DNA of 64,000 nt from Alkaliflexus imshenetskii DSM 15055 (GTDB lineage Bacteria; Bacteroidota; Bacteroidia; Bacteroidales; Marinilabiliaceae), in NCBI RefSeq assembly GCF_000517065.1, contig NZ_KI912105.1:2118820-2182819 (forward strand). The letters are read 5' to 3'. The notes beneath the pieces are model-generated. The model was not told the DNA's origin. It did not search any database and worked only from the letters and a program-made list of their open reading frames with translations. Every line of letters begins with the position of its first letter. The stretch's first letter is position 1. Shown here one piece after another: positions 18,767 to 29,929 of this stretch. The translations under genes were made by a program, and so were the position numbers.

Positions 18767-19282
18767 TTACAAGTTGATTGCTGCAGCCATTCCTTCAAGC
18801 CTTGAGCTAAACTGCAACCCCATTCGTGCAGCATTTGCTTTGTGTAGCTCAAACCGCAATGTGCCGTCGCGAACTACAAAATTAATTGCCGAACCATGAT
18901 TTGTTGCACCTTCAGAATCAGTTATTATCAGGCTGTTTTTTTGACGGGCCTTATTAATAAGCGCTTCTGAATTGCTCCGTAAGTTAATTGATGAGGATAC
19001 ATAAATCACCTGACAGCCTTCTACTTCGTCGATGCTTCTGTATTCTCTAACAACGACATCTTGAAACCCAAACTTTTTTCCTTCGGATTGACTTCGAATC
19101 CAGTCTGCAATTTCGCGGTCACGTACAACTCCAATTACAAAATCTCCCTGTAGGGACGATTCAGGCCACCCAATGTATCGTATGAAATTTAGGGTGAACA
19201 CGGCTTTAAACTTTGCCTCCTGCGCTACCATTGAAAACATGGGAAGCATGAGAAGCAATAACAATAAGTAATGCTTTTTCAT
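18767..19282 (-). CDS. YfiR/HmsC-like periplasmic protein (DUF4154)
   Basis: A 171-residue secreted protein. The N-terminus MKKHYLLLLLLMLPMFSMVAQ is a signal peptide. The mature part has the DUF4154 signatures: VFTLNFIRYIGWP, FVIGVVRD, the central CQVIYVSSS and the C-terminal INFVVRDGTLRFEL and AARMGLQFSSRL. YfiR represses the diguanylate cyclase YfiN in the periplasm of Pseudomonas; no YfiN-like or GGDEF gene is nearby here. A 344-bp gap separates it from the chemoreceptor, whose periplasmic sensor is a possible partner. Confidence 0.85.
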   Translation of the reverse strand: MKKHYLLLLLLMLPMFSMVAQEAKFKAVFTLNFIRYIGWPESSLQGDFVIGVVRDREIADWIRSQSEGKKFGFQDVVVREYRSIDEVEGCQVIYVSSSINLRSNSEALINKARQKNSLIITDSEGATNHGSAINFVVRDGTLRFELHKANAARMGLQFSSRLEGMAAAINL

Positions 19283-19782
19283 AGAATTGTGTCCTTTCTC
19301 TTTTTACCTGACCAATATTACGGAGAGAAAACTATTTGGTTTCTTTTTTTACAATTTTTCAGAATGTGAGCAGGTTTTAAGATTTTGGTTAACATAGATG
19401 TTTGCAGGTAAAGTGCTGGCTAACAGGCATGAATTTAATATGAAAGAAAAATGCAAAAATGAATTTTAGTGTGTTGAAAAAGGGGTATCTTACAAATTGT
19501 AAGTGAGATTTGCGGACTCAGTTAGATCATCTTTCCGCTTCAATGAAAACAGGAGTTTGATTAAGCTGACAGACTCAGAAAAGAAACATAAGCACCAACA
19601 AAATTGACTTAAACCTTCTTCTACACCCAGGTTTTATAGCAGGGTGTCTACTGTTTGCTTTCTGTTTGCTATCTGTTATTTACATGGCTCGGATTTTTCT
19701 CTCAAAGGTGATTTAAAACAGTTTCTTATTTTTTGCTTAAATTCGCATCTTTTTGCGGATATAGAGGTTAATACAAACAAAT
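19283..19782. other. Divergent intergenic region
   Basis: A 500-bp AT-rich region between the minus-strand yfiR-like gene and the plus-strand exporter. No ORF of quality is present. A direct repeat of CTGTTTGCT occurs near 19648-19670, and T-rich tracts ending in TTTTTTGC and CTTTTTGCGG lie 30-50 bp before the exporter start, reminiscent of Bacteroidota promoters but not matching the spacing. Both promoters presumably lie here. Confidence 0.4.
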
Positions 19783-22197
19783 ATGTGGGTTAGAGTTGCC
19801 AGTACCATTCTTAGAAACCGTTTGCCAATTTTGTTTATTCTGGGTGCCATAACTGTGTTTATGGCGTTTCAGGCTCAACGCATTGAGATGTCATATCAAT
19901 ATGCGCCCTTGCTGCCCGAAGACGATCCAACTTACCTTGAGTATGAGTATTTTGTAAAATTGTTTGGCAACGAAGGAAACCTTTTGGTTTTGGGCGTTGA
20001 AGACGCTTCATTTTTTGAGAAAGAGCATTTTAACAGATGGCAGATTTTGGCTGCTGAGTTAAAGGCAATTCGAGGCGTGAGTTCTGTCTTTTCAGCAGCT
20101 GATGCCTATAATCTGGTTCGAAGTCAGGAAGAGCGAAGTTTTAGGGCTGAACCTCTGTTTGCCACTGCTGAAACGGCCGCAGAGATTGATTCGCTGCGTC
20201 TGGTTTTTGAGAATCTGCCATTCTACGAAGAATTGATATACAATAAGGAAACCAACGCCTATATGATGGCCGTGATGTTGGTTCCAGAAATTTTGCAAAG
20301 TCCTGACAGGGTTCAACTAATTGAAGAGATTAAAGCAGCCGGTAACAGATACGAGAGTGGTAATGGCACAAAACTACGTTACTCGGGACTTCCATTTATA
20401 AGAGTAGAAACAGCCGAGATGGTTAAACGTGAATTAAACATGTTTATACTGCTGGCACTTGGCGTAACTGCACTCATCATATTCCTGTTCTTCAAATCAT
20501 TTAAAGTGGTATTGTTTTCCATGCTTGTGGTGGGCACAGCCGTTATCTGGGCGCTGGGCAGTCAGGCGTTGCTTGGATTTAAAATTACCATTCTCACCGG
20601 AATGATACCACCGCTCATTATTGTAATCGGCATCCCAAATTCAGTTTTTATGCTGAATAAGTACCATCAGGAGTTCCGCAAGCATGGAAACAAAATAAAG
20701 TCGCTCCAGCGGATGATTCGCAAAATTGGCAATGCCACTTTTTTAACCAACCTGACAACAGCCAGTGGTTTTGCCACCTTCGTATTTACCAGCAGCCGCA
20801 TCCTGGTTGAGTTTGGAATTGTAGCGGCTATCAATATAATGGTGGTTTTTATTCTTTCTCTGCTGCTTATTCCGATTATCTTCAGCTTTTTGGCCGACCC
20901 GCAGGAAAGGCATATCAAGCATTTGGATCGCAAGTTAATGGTAAAGGTAGTTGAGAAGTTAATGCACATTTCACTCTATCATCGACGTAAAGTGTTTGTG
21001 GTAACCGCCATAATGCTAATTGTTGGACTTTATGGAATTTCACGCATCAAAACCACCGGCTATATGCTTGACGACATACCTCATGAACACGCCCTGTATG
21101 AGGATCTTAAATTCTTTGAGTCGCATTTCAGCGGTCTGATGCCGTTGGAGATTCTAATTGATTCACGGCGCCCCAATGGAATGATGCAAAGTGCCAACAT
21201 GCAGAAAATGGATTTGTTGCAGGAGCGACTTGACTCCATTCCGGTTCTTTCACGCCCCCTCTCCTTTCTTGAACTTGTAAAGTTTTCGCGACAGGCATAT
21301 TACAATGGCAACAGCAATTTTTATGGTGTGCCCAATAGCAGGGAGCGCAATTTTATATTGTCATATATGCAGGGAGGCGGAAGTGACACAACCGGACTAA
21401 TGAGTGCTTTTATGGACTCTACGCGGCAGAAAACACGCATAAGCCTCCGCATGGCCGATATTGGAACTACCCGTATGGGCGAGCTTGACACAGAAGTGCG
21501 TGCCATTATCGAAGATGTTTTTCCGGCTGAGGAGTATGATACATTGATAACCGGTGCCAGTGTGGTCTTTTTTAAGGGTACAAACTATCTGATTCGCAAT
21601 TTGTTTATTAGTTTGTCATTGGCAATAGTGCTTATCGCATCGTTTATGGCATGGATGTTTAGTTCCAAACGTATGGTGCTTATGTCTTTAATTCCCAATA
21701 TTATTCCGCTATTGATGACAGCCGCACTCATGGGCTATTTTGGCATACCCATTAAGCCCAGCACAATATTGGTTTTCAGCATCGCTTTTGGTATTTCGGT
21801 GGATGATACCATTCACTTTTTAGCCAAGTACCGGCAAGAACTCAGAGAAACCAACTGGAGCATACGTGCCGCAGTAGTTCTTGCAACAAAAGAGACCGGG
21901 TTGAGCATGATTTACACCTCCATAATTTTGTTTTTTGGCTTTGGCATATTTAGTATGTCAGAGTTTGGTGGTACTGTGGCTTTGGGCTTACTAGTGGCAT
22001 TTACACTGCTCGTGGCCTTGTTTGCTAACCTTATTTTGCTGCCATCGCTTTTACTCACACTTGAAAGGTTAATCACCAACCAATCGTTCCGTGAGCCATT
22101 GCTTACCATCTACAATGAAGATGAAGATATTGAGATTGATGATTTGGTAATAGAATCAAAGAAACCAGTTAATAACTCTATACAAGGCGAACAATAA
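19783..22197 (+). CDS. RND/MMPL-superfamily exporter
   Basis: An 804-residue membrane protein with the duplicated RND topology: one helix near the N-terminus, a large periplasmic loop (about 35-220), a block of helices (about 220-375), a second single helix (about 400-418), a second periplasmic loop (about 420-605) and a final helix block (about 610-770). The motif GISVDDTIHFLAKYRQEL in the second half is typical of patched/MMPL-type transporters, which use the proton gradient to move lipids or hydrophobic molecules. It is followed 17 bp later by a polyprenyl diphosphate synthase, hinting at a lipid or isoprenoid substrate, though no adaptor protein is encoded. Confidence 0.85.
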   Translation: MWVRVASTILRNRLPILFILGAITVFMAFQAQRIEMSYQYAPLLPEDDPTYLEYEYFVKLFGNEGNLLVLGVEDASFFEKEHFNRWQILAAELKAIRGVSSVFSAADAYNLVRSQEERSFRAEPLFATAETAAEIDSLRLVFENLPFYEELIYNKETNAYMMAVMLVPEILQSPDRVQLIEEIKAAGNRYESGNGTKLRYSGLPFIRVETAEMVKRELNMFILLALGVTALIIFLFFKSFKVVLFSMLVVGTAVIWALGSQALLGFKITILTGMIPPLIIVIGIPNSVFMLNKYHQEFRKHGNKIKSLQRMIRKIGNATFLTNLTTASGFATFVFTSSRILVEFGIVAAINIMVVFILSLLLIPIIFSFLADPQERHIKHLDRKLMVKVVEKLMHISLYHRRKVFVVTAIMLIVGLYGISRIKTTGYMLDDIPHEHALYEDLKFFESHFSGLMPLEILIDSRRPNGMMQSANMQKMDLLQERLDSIPVLSRPLSFLELVKFSRQAYYNGNSNFYGVPNSRERNFILSYMQGGGSDTTGLMSAFMDSTRQKTRISLRMADIGTTRMGELDTEVRAIIEDVFPAEEYDTLITGASVVFFKGTNYLIRNLFISLSLAIVLIASFMAWMFSSKRMVLMSLIPNIIPLLMTAALMGYFGIPIKPSTILVFSIAFGISVDDTIHFLAKYRQELRETNWSIRAAVVLATKETGLSMIYTSIILFFGFGIFSMSEFGGTVALGLLVAFTLLVALFANLILLPSLLLTLERLITNQSFREPLLTIYNEDEDIEIDDLVIESKKPVNNSIQGEQ

Positions 22198-22214
22198 CCC
22201 AAAACCACACAATT

Positions 22215-23192
22215 ATGGCATACATTCAAAGTTTTCAGGAAGAGATAGAATCCGCACTCTCAAATATGGAAGTTGGCCGGGAGCCAGCCGGTTTGTTTGA
22301 ACCTGTTACTTATATATTGTCGTTAGGCGGAAAGAGAATTCGCCCTGCGCTCTGTTTGGCCGGTTGCGCACTTTTCGATATGTCGCAATTAAAAGATTGT
22401 ATGCATGCCGCTTTGGGGCTTGAAGTGTTTCATAACTTTACTCTTTTACACGACGACATAATGGATGGTTCGCAAATGCGCCGTAACCACCAGACGGTTC
22501 ATGAAAAGTGGAATGTGAATACCGCCATCTTATCCGGCGATGCCATGCTGATTAAAGCATACCAGCATATTGCCAGCATATCAAAATCAGCTTTGCCGGA
22601 TGTGTTGACAGTGTTCAGCCGCACAGCCATGGAGGTGTGTGAGGGTCAGCAATACGATATGGAGTTTGAAACACGAAATAGTGTTGTTGAGGATGAGTAT
22701 ATTAACATGATACGTTTGAAAACTGCCGTACTAATTGGTGGCAGTCTCGAGATTGGAGCTATTATTGGCGGTGCATCAAGCGATGAGCGCAGTAATCTTT
22801 ACCGTTTTGGAACCAACATCGGAATATCATTCCAGCTTCAGGACGACTGGCTCGATGTATATGGTGATTCCGAAACTTTTGGGAAAGCCATTGGAGGTGA
22901 TATCGTTAACAATAAGAAAACCTTTCTCCTAATCAATGCACTGAACAATCTTTCAGTCACATCGCGTAAGGAGCTGGAAAAATGGATATATGCCAAAGAG
23001 TTTAATCGCGAAGAGAAAATTACCGCAGTGCGCAATCTTTACGAAGAGGCAGGTGTAGGGCAGAACGCACGAGAATTGATGGATAAATACTATCAGAGCG
23101 CGTTGAAGCATCTGAGTCTGATTGAAGGAAATCAGGAAGTTAAAAGTGAGTTGGCTTCATTTGCGCATCAGTTGATGGAACGATCCCGGTAG
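22215..23192 (+). CDS. Trans-isoprenyl (polyprenyl) diphosphate synthase
   Basis: A 325-residue enzyme of the IspA/GGPPS family, which condenses allylic diphosphates with isopentenyl diphosphate in the cytosol. The entry motif GGKRIRPAL is at about residues 38-46, the first Asp-rich motif DDIMD at 80-84 followed by the two Arg, and the second Asp-rich motif in FQLQDDWLDVYGD. Product length cannot be read with confidence. It is 17 bp after the RND exporter and probably co-transcribed with it. The product may feed quinone side chains or carotenoids. Confidence 0.9.
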   Translation: MAYIQSFQEEIESALSNMEVGREPAGLFEPVTYILSLGGKRIRPALCLAGCALFDMSQLKDCMHAALGLEVFHNFTLLHDDIMDGSQMRRNHQTVHEKWNVNTAILSGDAMLIKAYQHIASISKSALPDVLTVFSRTAMEVCEGQQYDMEFETRNSVVEDEYINMIRLKTAVLIGGSLEIGAIIGGASSDERSNLYRFGTNIGISFQLQDDWLDVYGDSETFGKAIGGDIVNNKKTFLLINALNNLSVTSRKELEKWIYAKEFNREEKITAVRNLYEEAGVGQNARELMDKYYQSALKHLSLIEGNQEVKSELASFAHQLMERSR

Positions 23193-25286
<2,094 letters not shown>

Positions 25287-25320
25287 ACACAGGATCCAAT
25301 ACATACGTCTCAATTCCTTT

Positions 25321-25360
25321 AATGCCCTTGTTGGTAGCTTTATGCCATCACAAGGGCATA
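25321..25360 (+). terminator. Stem-loop after atpC
   Basis: A perfect 9-bp inverted repeat, ATGCCCTTG at 25322-25330 and CAAGGGCAT at 25351-25359, with a 20-nt loop. It is followed by AT-rich sequence without a clean T-run, so it is a likely mRNA end or stabilising hairpin rather than a textbook terminator. Confidence 0.5.
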
Positions 25361-25378
25361 ATTATTGTGTAAAAATAA

Positions 25379-25386
25379 TACCTTTG
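25379..25386 (+). promoter_or_regulatory. Bacteroidota -7 element before DUF4254 gene
   Basis: TACCTTTG matches TAnnTTTG exactly and lies 31 bp before the ATG, just after the atpC hairpin. The -33 TTTG is not clear (an ATTG is only 11 bp upstream), so only the -7 half is supported. Confidence 0.4.
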
Positions 25387-25417
25387 TTTTATTAGTAATC
25401 ATTAAAAAATCTGCAAT

Positions 25418-26026
25418 ATGAGTTTTAGTCAGCTTTGTAACAGAATTTTTGGCGAAACTACAGCCTTGTACCATGTAACCGACGATGTAGACGCACAACC
25501 TGTAAACCCATATAATCAGGGTAGTATTGAGTTTTTGCTGTTCTCAAAAAACTGGATTGATGCGGTTCAATGGCATCTTGAAGATATCATTCGCGATCCG
25601 CAGATTGATCCCATCGAGGCATTGAAAATTAAGCGTCGTATTGATATGTCCAATCAAGACAGAACGGATTTGGTTGAGTATATCGATGGCTATTTTATGG
25701 ATAAATTTAAGGATGTTAAACCAAAACCGGAAGCAGGGTTAAACACCGAAACACCAGCCTGGGCTGTGGATAGGTTGAGTATTCTGGCATTGAAGATTTA
25801 CCACATGGAGCAGGAAACACTTAGAACCAATGCAAGCACAGAGCACATTGCCGGTTGCAAGCAAAAGTTGAATGTATTGCTTACCCAGCGTGTTGATTTA
25901 AGTGGAGCCATTGATGAGTTACTAAGCAATATTGAATCGGGCAAAAAGTATATGAAGTTATACAAACAGATGAAAATGTATAATGATCCGGCTTTAAACC
26001 CCGTACTTTATAAAACCGGAAAGTGA
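25418..26026 (+). CDS. DUF4254 domain protein
   Basis: A 202-residue all-helical cytosolic protein of the DUF4254 family, with the conserved NPYNQGSIEFLLFSKNWIDAV and HLEDIIRDP segments near the N-terminus (cited in part) and SNQDRTDLVEYID further on. Its function is unknown. In Bacteroidota it is usually paired with a family-9 glycosyltransferase, as here, where its TGA overlaps the GTG start of that gene. A role in lipopolysaccharide core assembly is a reasonable inference from the pairing. Confidence 0.88.
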   Translation: MSFSQLCNRIFGETTALYHVTDDVDAQPVNPYNQGSIEFLLFSKNWIDAVQWHLEDIIRDPQIDPIEALKIKRRIDMSNQDRTDLVEYIDGYFMDKFKDVKPKPEAGLNTETPAWAVDRLSILALKIYHMEQETLRTNASTEHIAGCKQKLNVLLTQRVDLSGAIDELLSNIESGKKYMKLYKQMKMYNDPALNPVLYKTGK

Positions 26027-27066
26027 GCAGTAGAAGTAAGATTCTGATATTCAGATTTAGCGCATTGGGTGATGTGGCAATGACTGTACCGGTCATCTGG
26101 TCGTTATTGCAACAATACCCTGAGCATGATATTGTTTTTGTATCCCGTCCCTTTGCACAGAAGTTTTTTACACCAATTGCTAGGGTGCAATTTGTATCTG
26201 TTGATTTTGGCGGAAAGCACAAGGGATTAAAAGGTCTTTACCAATTGTTTAAGCGGCTACGTGAACTGGGACCTTATAAGATGGTTGCTGATTTACATGG
26301 CGTTTTAAGAAGCTATGTGTTAGGAGCAATGTTCCGGCTAACAGGAGCAAAAGTGCTTTGCATTGATAAAGGAAGGCAAGACAAGAAGGCTCTTTGCGCA
26401 AAGGAGAACAAACAACTTGTTCAGCTTAAGCCAACATTTGAGCGTTATCGTGATGTGTTTATTAAGGCAGGTATGAATTTTCCATTGGTTGGTTTTCCCG
26501 GGCGAGACATTTACAATGCTGATGCCGACACCGTTCCACACAGCGCACTTAATAATCGTGGTGCCAAAATAGGGGTGGCGCCCTATGCCAAACATCAATG
26601 GAAAATGTGGCCTATAGAGAAGATGCACCGATTGGTAGAGATTCTCGATGGTAAAGGATATCAAGTGTTTCTGTTTGGAGGAAGAGGCGAAGAAGAAGCT
26701 ACGCTGGAAGAGTGGGCTTCGGAGTTTGTCAATGTGCATTGCCTGGCAGGCCAGTTGAGTATGGACGAAGAGTTAAAAGCCATTGCCAATCTTGATTTAA
26801 TGGTCTCGATGGACTCAGCCAACATGCATCTTGCCAGCTTGGTAGAGACGCCGGTAGTGAGCGTTTGGGGAGCCACACATCCATACGCCGGGTTTTACGG
26901 CTGGGGACAAAAACCGGATAACGCAGTACAAATAGATTTGGAATGCCGACCATGCTCCGTTTTTGGTAATAAACCCTGTTTCAGAGGTGACTTTGCCTGC
27001 ATGGAGTCTGTTACCGTAGAGATGATTGAAGCTAGGATTGAACAGATTGTATCGTTGAAGAATTGA
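26023..27066 (+). CDS. Family 9 glycosyltransferase (heptosyltransferase-like)
   Basis: A 347-residue GT-B fold enzyme of the ADP-heptose:LPS heptosyltransferase group. It begins ILIFRFSALGDVAMTVPVI, the classic GT9 start, and has FLFGGRGEEE, the VSMDSANMHLASL acceptor/donor region and VVSVWGATHPYAGFYGW in the C-terminal half. It probably adds a sugar to the LPS core on the inner face of the membrane. The start codon is GTG at 26023-26025, giving a GTGA overlap with the DUF4254 stop. A clear terminator follows at 27101-27128. Confidence 0.9.
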   Translation: MSSRSKILIFRFSALGDVAMTVPVIWSLLQQYPEHDIVFVSRPFAQKFFTPIARVQFVSVDFGGKHKGLKGLYQLFKRLRELGPYKMVADLHGVLRSYVLGAMFRLTGAKVLCIDKGRQDKKALCAKENKQLVQLKPTFERYRDVFIKAGMNFPLVGFPGRDIYNADADTVPHSALNNRGAKIGVAPYAKHQWKMWPIEKMHRLVEILDGKGYQVFLFGGRGEEEATLEEWASEFVNVHCLAGQLSMDEELKAIANLDLMVSMDSANMHLASLVETPVVSVWGATHPYAGFYGWGQKPDNAVQIDLECRPCSVFGNKPCFRGDFACMESVTVEMIEARIEQIVSLKN

Positions 27067-27100
27067 CAATGGGTATTGCCTATAGCTTATTCTGAACATA

Positions 27101-27130
27101 AAAAAATCCCGCATCGACGGGATTTTTTTA
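27101..27130 (+). terminator. Rho-independent terminator after GT9 gene
   Basis: An 11-bp perfect stem, arms 27101-27111 and 27118-27128, with a 6-nt loop (CATCGA), an A-run before and a T-run in the 3' arm. It ends the DUF4254-GT9 transcript 34 bp after the stop codon. The A/T symmetry would let it work in both directions. Confidence 0.88.
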
Positions 27131-27187
27131 TACAGTTTTTACGAAAAAATTAATGCTTCGTGATAGTTAAATTACTAAATGGTGTAA

Positions 27188-27195
27188 TATATTTG
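27188..27195 (+). promoter_or_regulatory. Possible -7 promoter element for glycosyltransferase operon
   Basis: TATATTTG fits TAnnTTTG, lies after the GT9 terminator and 93 bp before the next gene. No TTTG at the -33 position is visible, so this is a weak assignment. Confidence 0.3.
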
Positions 27196-27288
27196 AACCT
27201 TTAAATAATATACCAGTTTTAAACCGTTAATGGTATACAGACTGCCTGTATTTTTTGTTGCAACGTTAACCTGACACAATTTTGAAGG

Positions 27289-28038
27289 ATGAAGATTTCA
27301 GTAGTAATAAACACATATAATGCAGAACAGCATCTGGATAAAGTATTGGAATCGGTAAAATCCTTTGATGAAGTTGTGATATGTGATATGCACAGCACGG
27401 ATAGAACAATTGAAATTGCTCAAAAATATGGTTGCAGAATAGTATATCATGCCAAGGAAAAGTATGTAGAACCAGCACGAAACTTTGCCATACAGCAAGC
27501 GCAATACGATTGGATTCTTGTGGTTGATGCCGATGAAGTTATCCCTGCTGCACTTAAGGAGTACTTATACAATCAATTAGATAAAAAGGACTGCCCAGCC
27601 GGAATATTTATTCCCCGAAAGAACTATTTTATGGGTCGTTTTATGCGTATAGCATATCCAGACTACAACCTGCGCTTTGTAAAAAAGGATGCGACATTTT
27701 GGCCTCCTTATATCCATTCACATCCAATAATAGAAGGTAAAATCATTAAAATACCTGCCAAATATGTTGGGCTGGCAATGGAGCATTTGGCTAACGATAG
27801 AATTGAACAGATTCTGACTAAAAACAATGTTTACTCTTCCGCAGAAGTTGTTCGACGTGCCAATCAGAAAGTATCCATTGGTCACATCATTGTTTCACCA
27901 TTTTTCCGATTTATAAAATTGTATTTTTTTAAAGGCGGTTTTCGCGATGGAATGCCTGGGTTTTTATTCTCAATATATAAAGCGCAGTACAAATTTGACA
28001 CGCTAGCAAAGATGGCAGAATCTCAATATCGTAATTAA
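27289..28038 (+). CDS. Family 2 glycosyltransferase (KdtX/WaaE-like)
   Basis: A 249-residue GT-A enzyme. It starts MKISVVINTYNAE, has DMHSTDRT in place of the common DDGSTD, then CRIVYHAKEKYVEPARNFA and the metal-binding VVDADEVIP. This set is typical of the subgroup containing the LPS core beta-1,4-glucosyltransferase WaaE/KdtX. It presumably transfers a sugar to a surface glycan in the cytosol. It is the first of four consecutive glycosyltransferases on this strand. Confidence 0.85.
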   Translation: MKISVVINTYNAEQHLDKVLESVKSFDEVVICDMHSTDRTIEIAQKYGCRIVYHAKEKYVEPARNFAIQQAQYDWILVVDADEVIPAALKEYLYNQLDKKDCPAGIFIPRKNYFMGRFMRIAYPDYNLRFVKKDATFWPPYIHSHPIIEGKIIKIPAKYVGLAMEHLANDRIEQILTKNNVYSSAEVVRRANQKVSIGHIIVSPFFRFIKLYFFKGGFRDGMPGFLFSIYKAQYKFDTLAKMAESQYRN

Positions 28039-28073
28039 AATTATTCGGTTACATTAAGTAATCTCCCTGATTT

Positions 28074-28886
28074 ATGCAAAGTACAAAACCATCTGTCTCT
28101 CTCATAATCAGCACATACAACTGGAAAGAGGCATTGAAGCTATCAGTTGAAAGCGCATTAAAACAATCGGTTCAACCTGATGAGATTATTATTGCCGATG
28201 ATGGTTCACGCGACGACACCCGGCTGCTTGTTGAGAGTCTTAAGGCTGTTTCGAGTGTACCAATAGTTCACATCTGGCATGAAGACATAGGATTCCGTTT
28301 AACAACCATTAGAAATAAGGCAATTGCTGCGAGTGTTGGCGATTACATCATCCAGATTGATGGTGACATTATTCTTCATCGCCATTTTATAAAGGATCAT
28401 GTTGAAACGGCCCGGCCTGGATGTTTTGTTTGTGGAAGCCGGGTAGGGCTTGACAAAGAGAGTAGTTCCAAAATTTTTAAGAATCAAACATTTAGTAGCA
28501 GCCCACTGTCCGGAGGATTTAAGTACTTTTTGAATAATTTTCGGTTTTCACCGTTGCGTCGATTTCTCGCGCCGCGCTACGGACAGAAAAAAGTAGACCG
28601 CCTAAGGGGATGCAACATGGCCTTTTGGAAGATGGATTTGGTTGATGTAAATGGCTACAACGAAACACTTACCTCCTGGGGACATGAAGACGCCGAGCTT
28701 GCTTATCGGTTGATTTATGCCGGCAAAAAAAAGCGTTTTCTTAAAATGGGAGGTATTGCCTATCATCTCTGGCATCCAGAAGCGTCAAAAGATGATGAGG
28801 CCAAGCATCATGATGTTATTAATCAGGTGAAATTGTCACAATCAAGGTGGTGTGAAGATGGATTGAGGAAGTATTTAAAGGGGTAG
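28074..28886 (+). CDS. Family 2 glycosyltransferase with GT7-like C-terminal domain
   Basis: A 270-residue GT-A enzyme with SLIISTYNWKEALKLSVES, IIADDGSRDDT and the metal site QIDGDIILH. The C-terminal part carries RGCNMAFWKMDLVDVNGYNE and WGHEDAELAYRL (GHED motif), as in the galactosyltransferase/chondroitin-polymerase type C-terminal domain. The sugar is unknown. It lies 35 bp after the preceding glycosyltransferase and 9 bp before the next. Confidence 0.85.
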   Translation: MQSTKPSVSLIISTYNWKEALKLSVESALKQSVQPDEIIIADDGSRDDTRLLVESLKAVSSVPIVHIWHEDIGFRLTTIRNKAIAASVGDYIIQIDGDIILHRHFIKDHVETARPGCFVCGSRVGLDKESSSKIFKNQTFSSSPLSGGFKYFLNNFRFSPLRRFLAPRYGQKKVDRLRGCNMAFWKMDLVDVNGYNETLTSWGHEDAELAYRLIYAGKKKRFLKMGGIAYHLWHPEASKDDEAKHHDVINQVKLSQSRWCEDGLRKYLKG

Positions 28887-28895
28887 GGATAAAGT

Positions 28896-29909
28896 ATGGT
28901 GAAGCCTTTGATTTCTGTTATTATACCTGCGTATAATGCCGAAAAAACAATTGTTGAGTGTTTGACTGCTGTCTGTGGCCAATCTTATCAGGAACTTGAG
29001 ATTATAGTTATCAATGATGGTTCTACGGATGGCACATCAACCATTATTGCTGATTTTCAAACAAATGATTCGCGAATTAAAATCATTGATCAAAACAATG
29101 GAGGCGTATCATCGGCCAGAAATGCCGGTTTGATGATTGCCAGCGGTGACTACATTGCTTTTGTGGATAGTGATGACATCCCGGATAGGGAAATGATAGA
29201 AGTTTTGTTTCACGGTCTGGTATCCAGCAATAGCGATATCAGCATCTGTGGACATTGGGTTACTTTTGTAGGTCAGAGGACTAAACAGTATGGTTCATTA
29301 AAGCGATATCAAAGAGTACTTTCAGGTAATGAGGCTCTTCAGCTGTTAATATATGATAAGGAAATAAAGAGCTACCCATGGGATAAGTTATATAAGAGAG
29401 CGTTGTTTCAAGGTATTTTATTTCCAGTTGGACGAATTTATGAGGATTATGCGATTATGTATAAGGTATTCATGCGCGCGCAAGGGGTTTACCAAACTAG
29501 CCAACCATTGTATCAATATGTTCATATTGCAAACAGTCTATCTCGTAATTTTAGTCCCAGAGGCGAGTATCACTTTTTTCTATCTGTTAAAGAGCGGTTC
29601 TTTTTTATGCAGAATCATCCATGGTTGATAAGTGACATGAAACGGTTTACTGCAGAAACTGTTAATCTTACATTTACGGTACTTAAGCGCTTTATTCGTA
29701 TGGATAGATCAATCGTCATGGTTGATGAAATAAAGGAGATAAAGACGTTTTTCTGTTCTTTCGCGGGCTTTGACAGGGGACACCTTAATTTTGTCAGGTA
29801 CATAAAGATTGTTTTGATGATGAGGTTTTTAAGTCATTATTCCGCCATTTTGAGAATTGTGAAAAATATATCTACTTATCTTTATACCAAAGTAAAGTTG
29901 TCTGGATAG
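28896..29909 (+). CDS. Family 2 glycosyltransferase
   Basis: A 337-residue GT2 enzyme. The N-terminal GT-A domain has ISVIIPAYNAEKTIVEC, INDGSTDGT, GGVSSARNAGL and the metal site FVDSDDIPD. The C-terminal 110 residues are helical and basic, a common membrane-associating tail in this class. The acceptor is unknown, probably a surface polysaccharide. Its codon use is more AT-rich than that of its neighbours, which is usual for polysaccharide loci. Confidence 0.87.
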   Translation: MVKPLISVIIPAYNAEKTIVECLTAVCGQSYQELEIIVINDGSTDGTSTIIADFQTNDSRIKIIDQNNGGVSSARNAGLMIASGDYIAFVDSDDIPDREMIEVLFHGLVSSNSDISICGHWVTFVGQRTKQYGSLKRYQRVLSGNEALQLLIYDKEIKSYPWDKLYKRALFQGILFPVGRIYEDYAIMYKVFMRAQGVYQTSQPLYQYVHIANSLSRNFSPRGEYHFFLSVKERFFFMQNHPWLISDMKRFTAETVNLTFTVLKRFIRMDRSIVMVDEIKEIKTFFCSFAGFDRGHLNFVRYIKIVLMMRFLSHYSAILRIVKNISTYLYTKVKLSG

Positions 29910-29929
29910 GAACAAGAAATACAAATACC

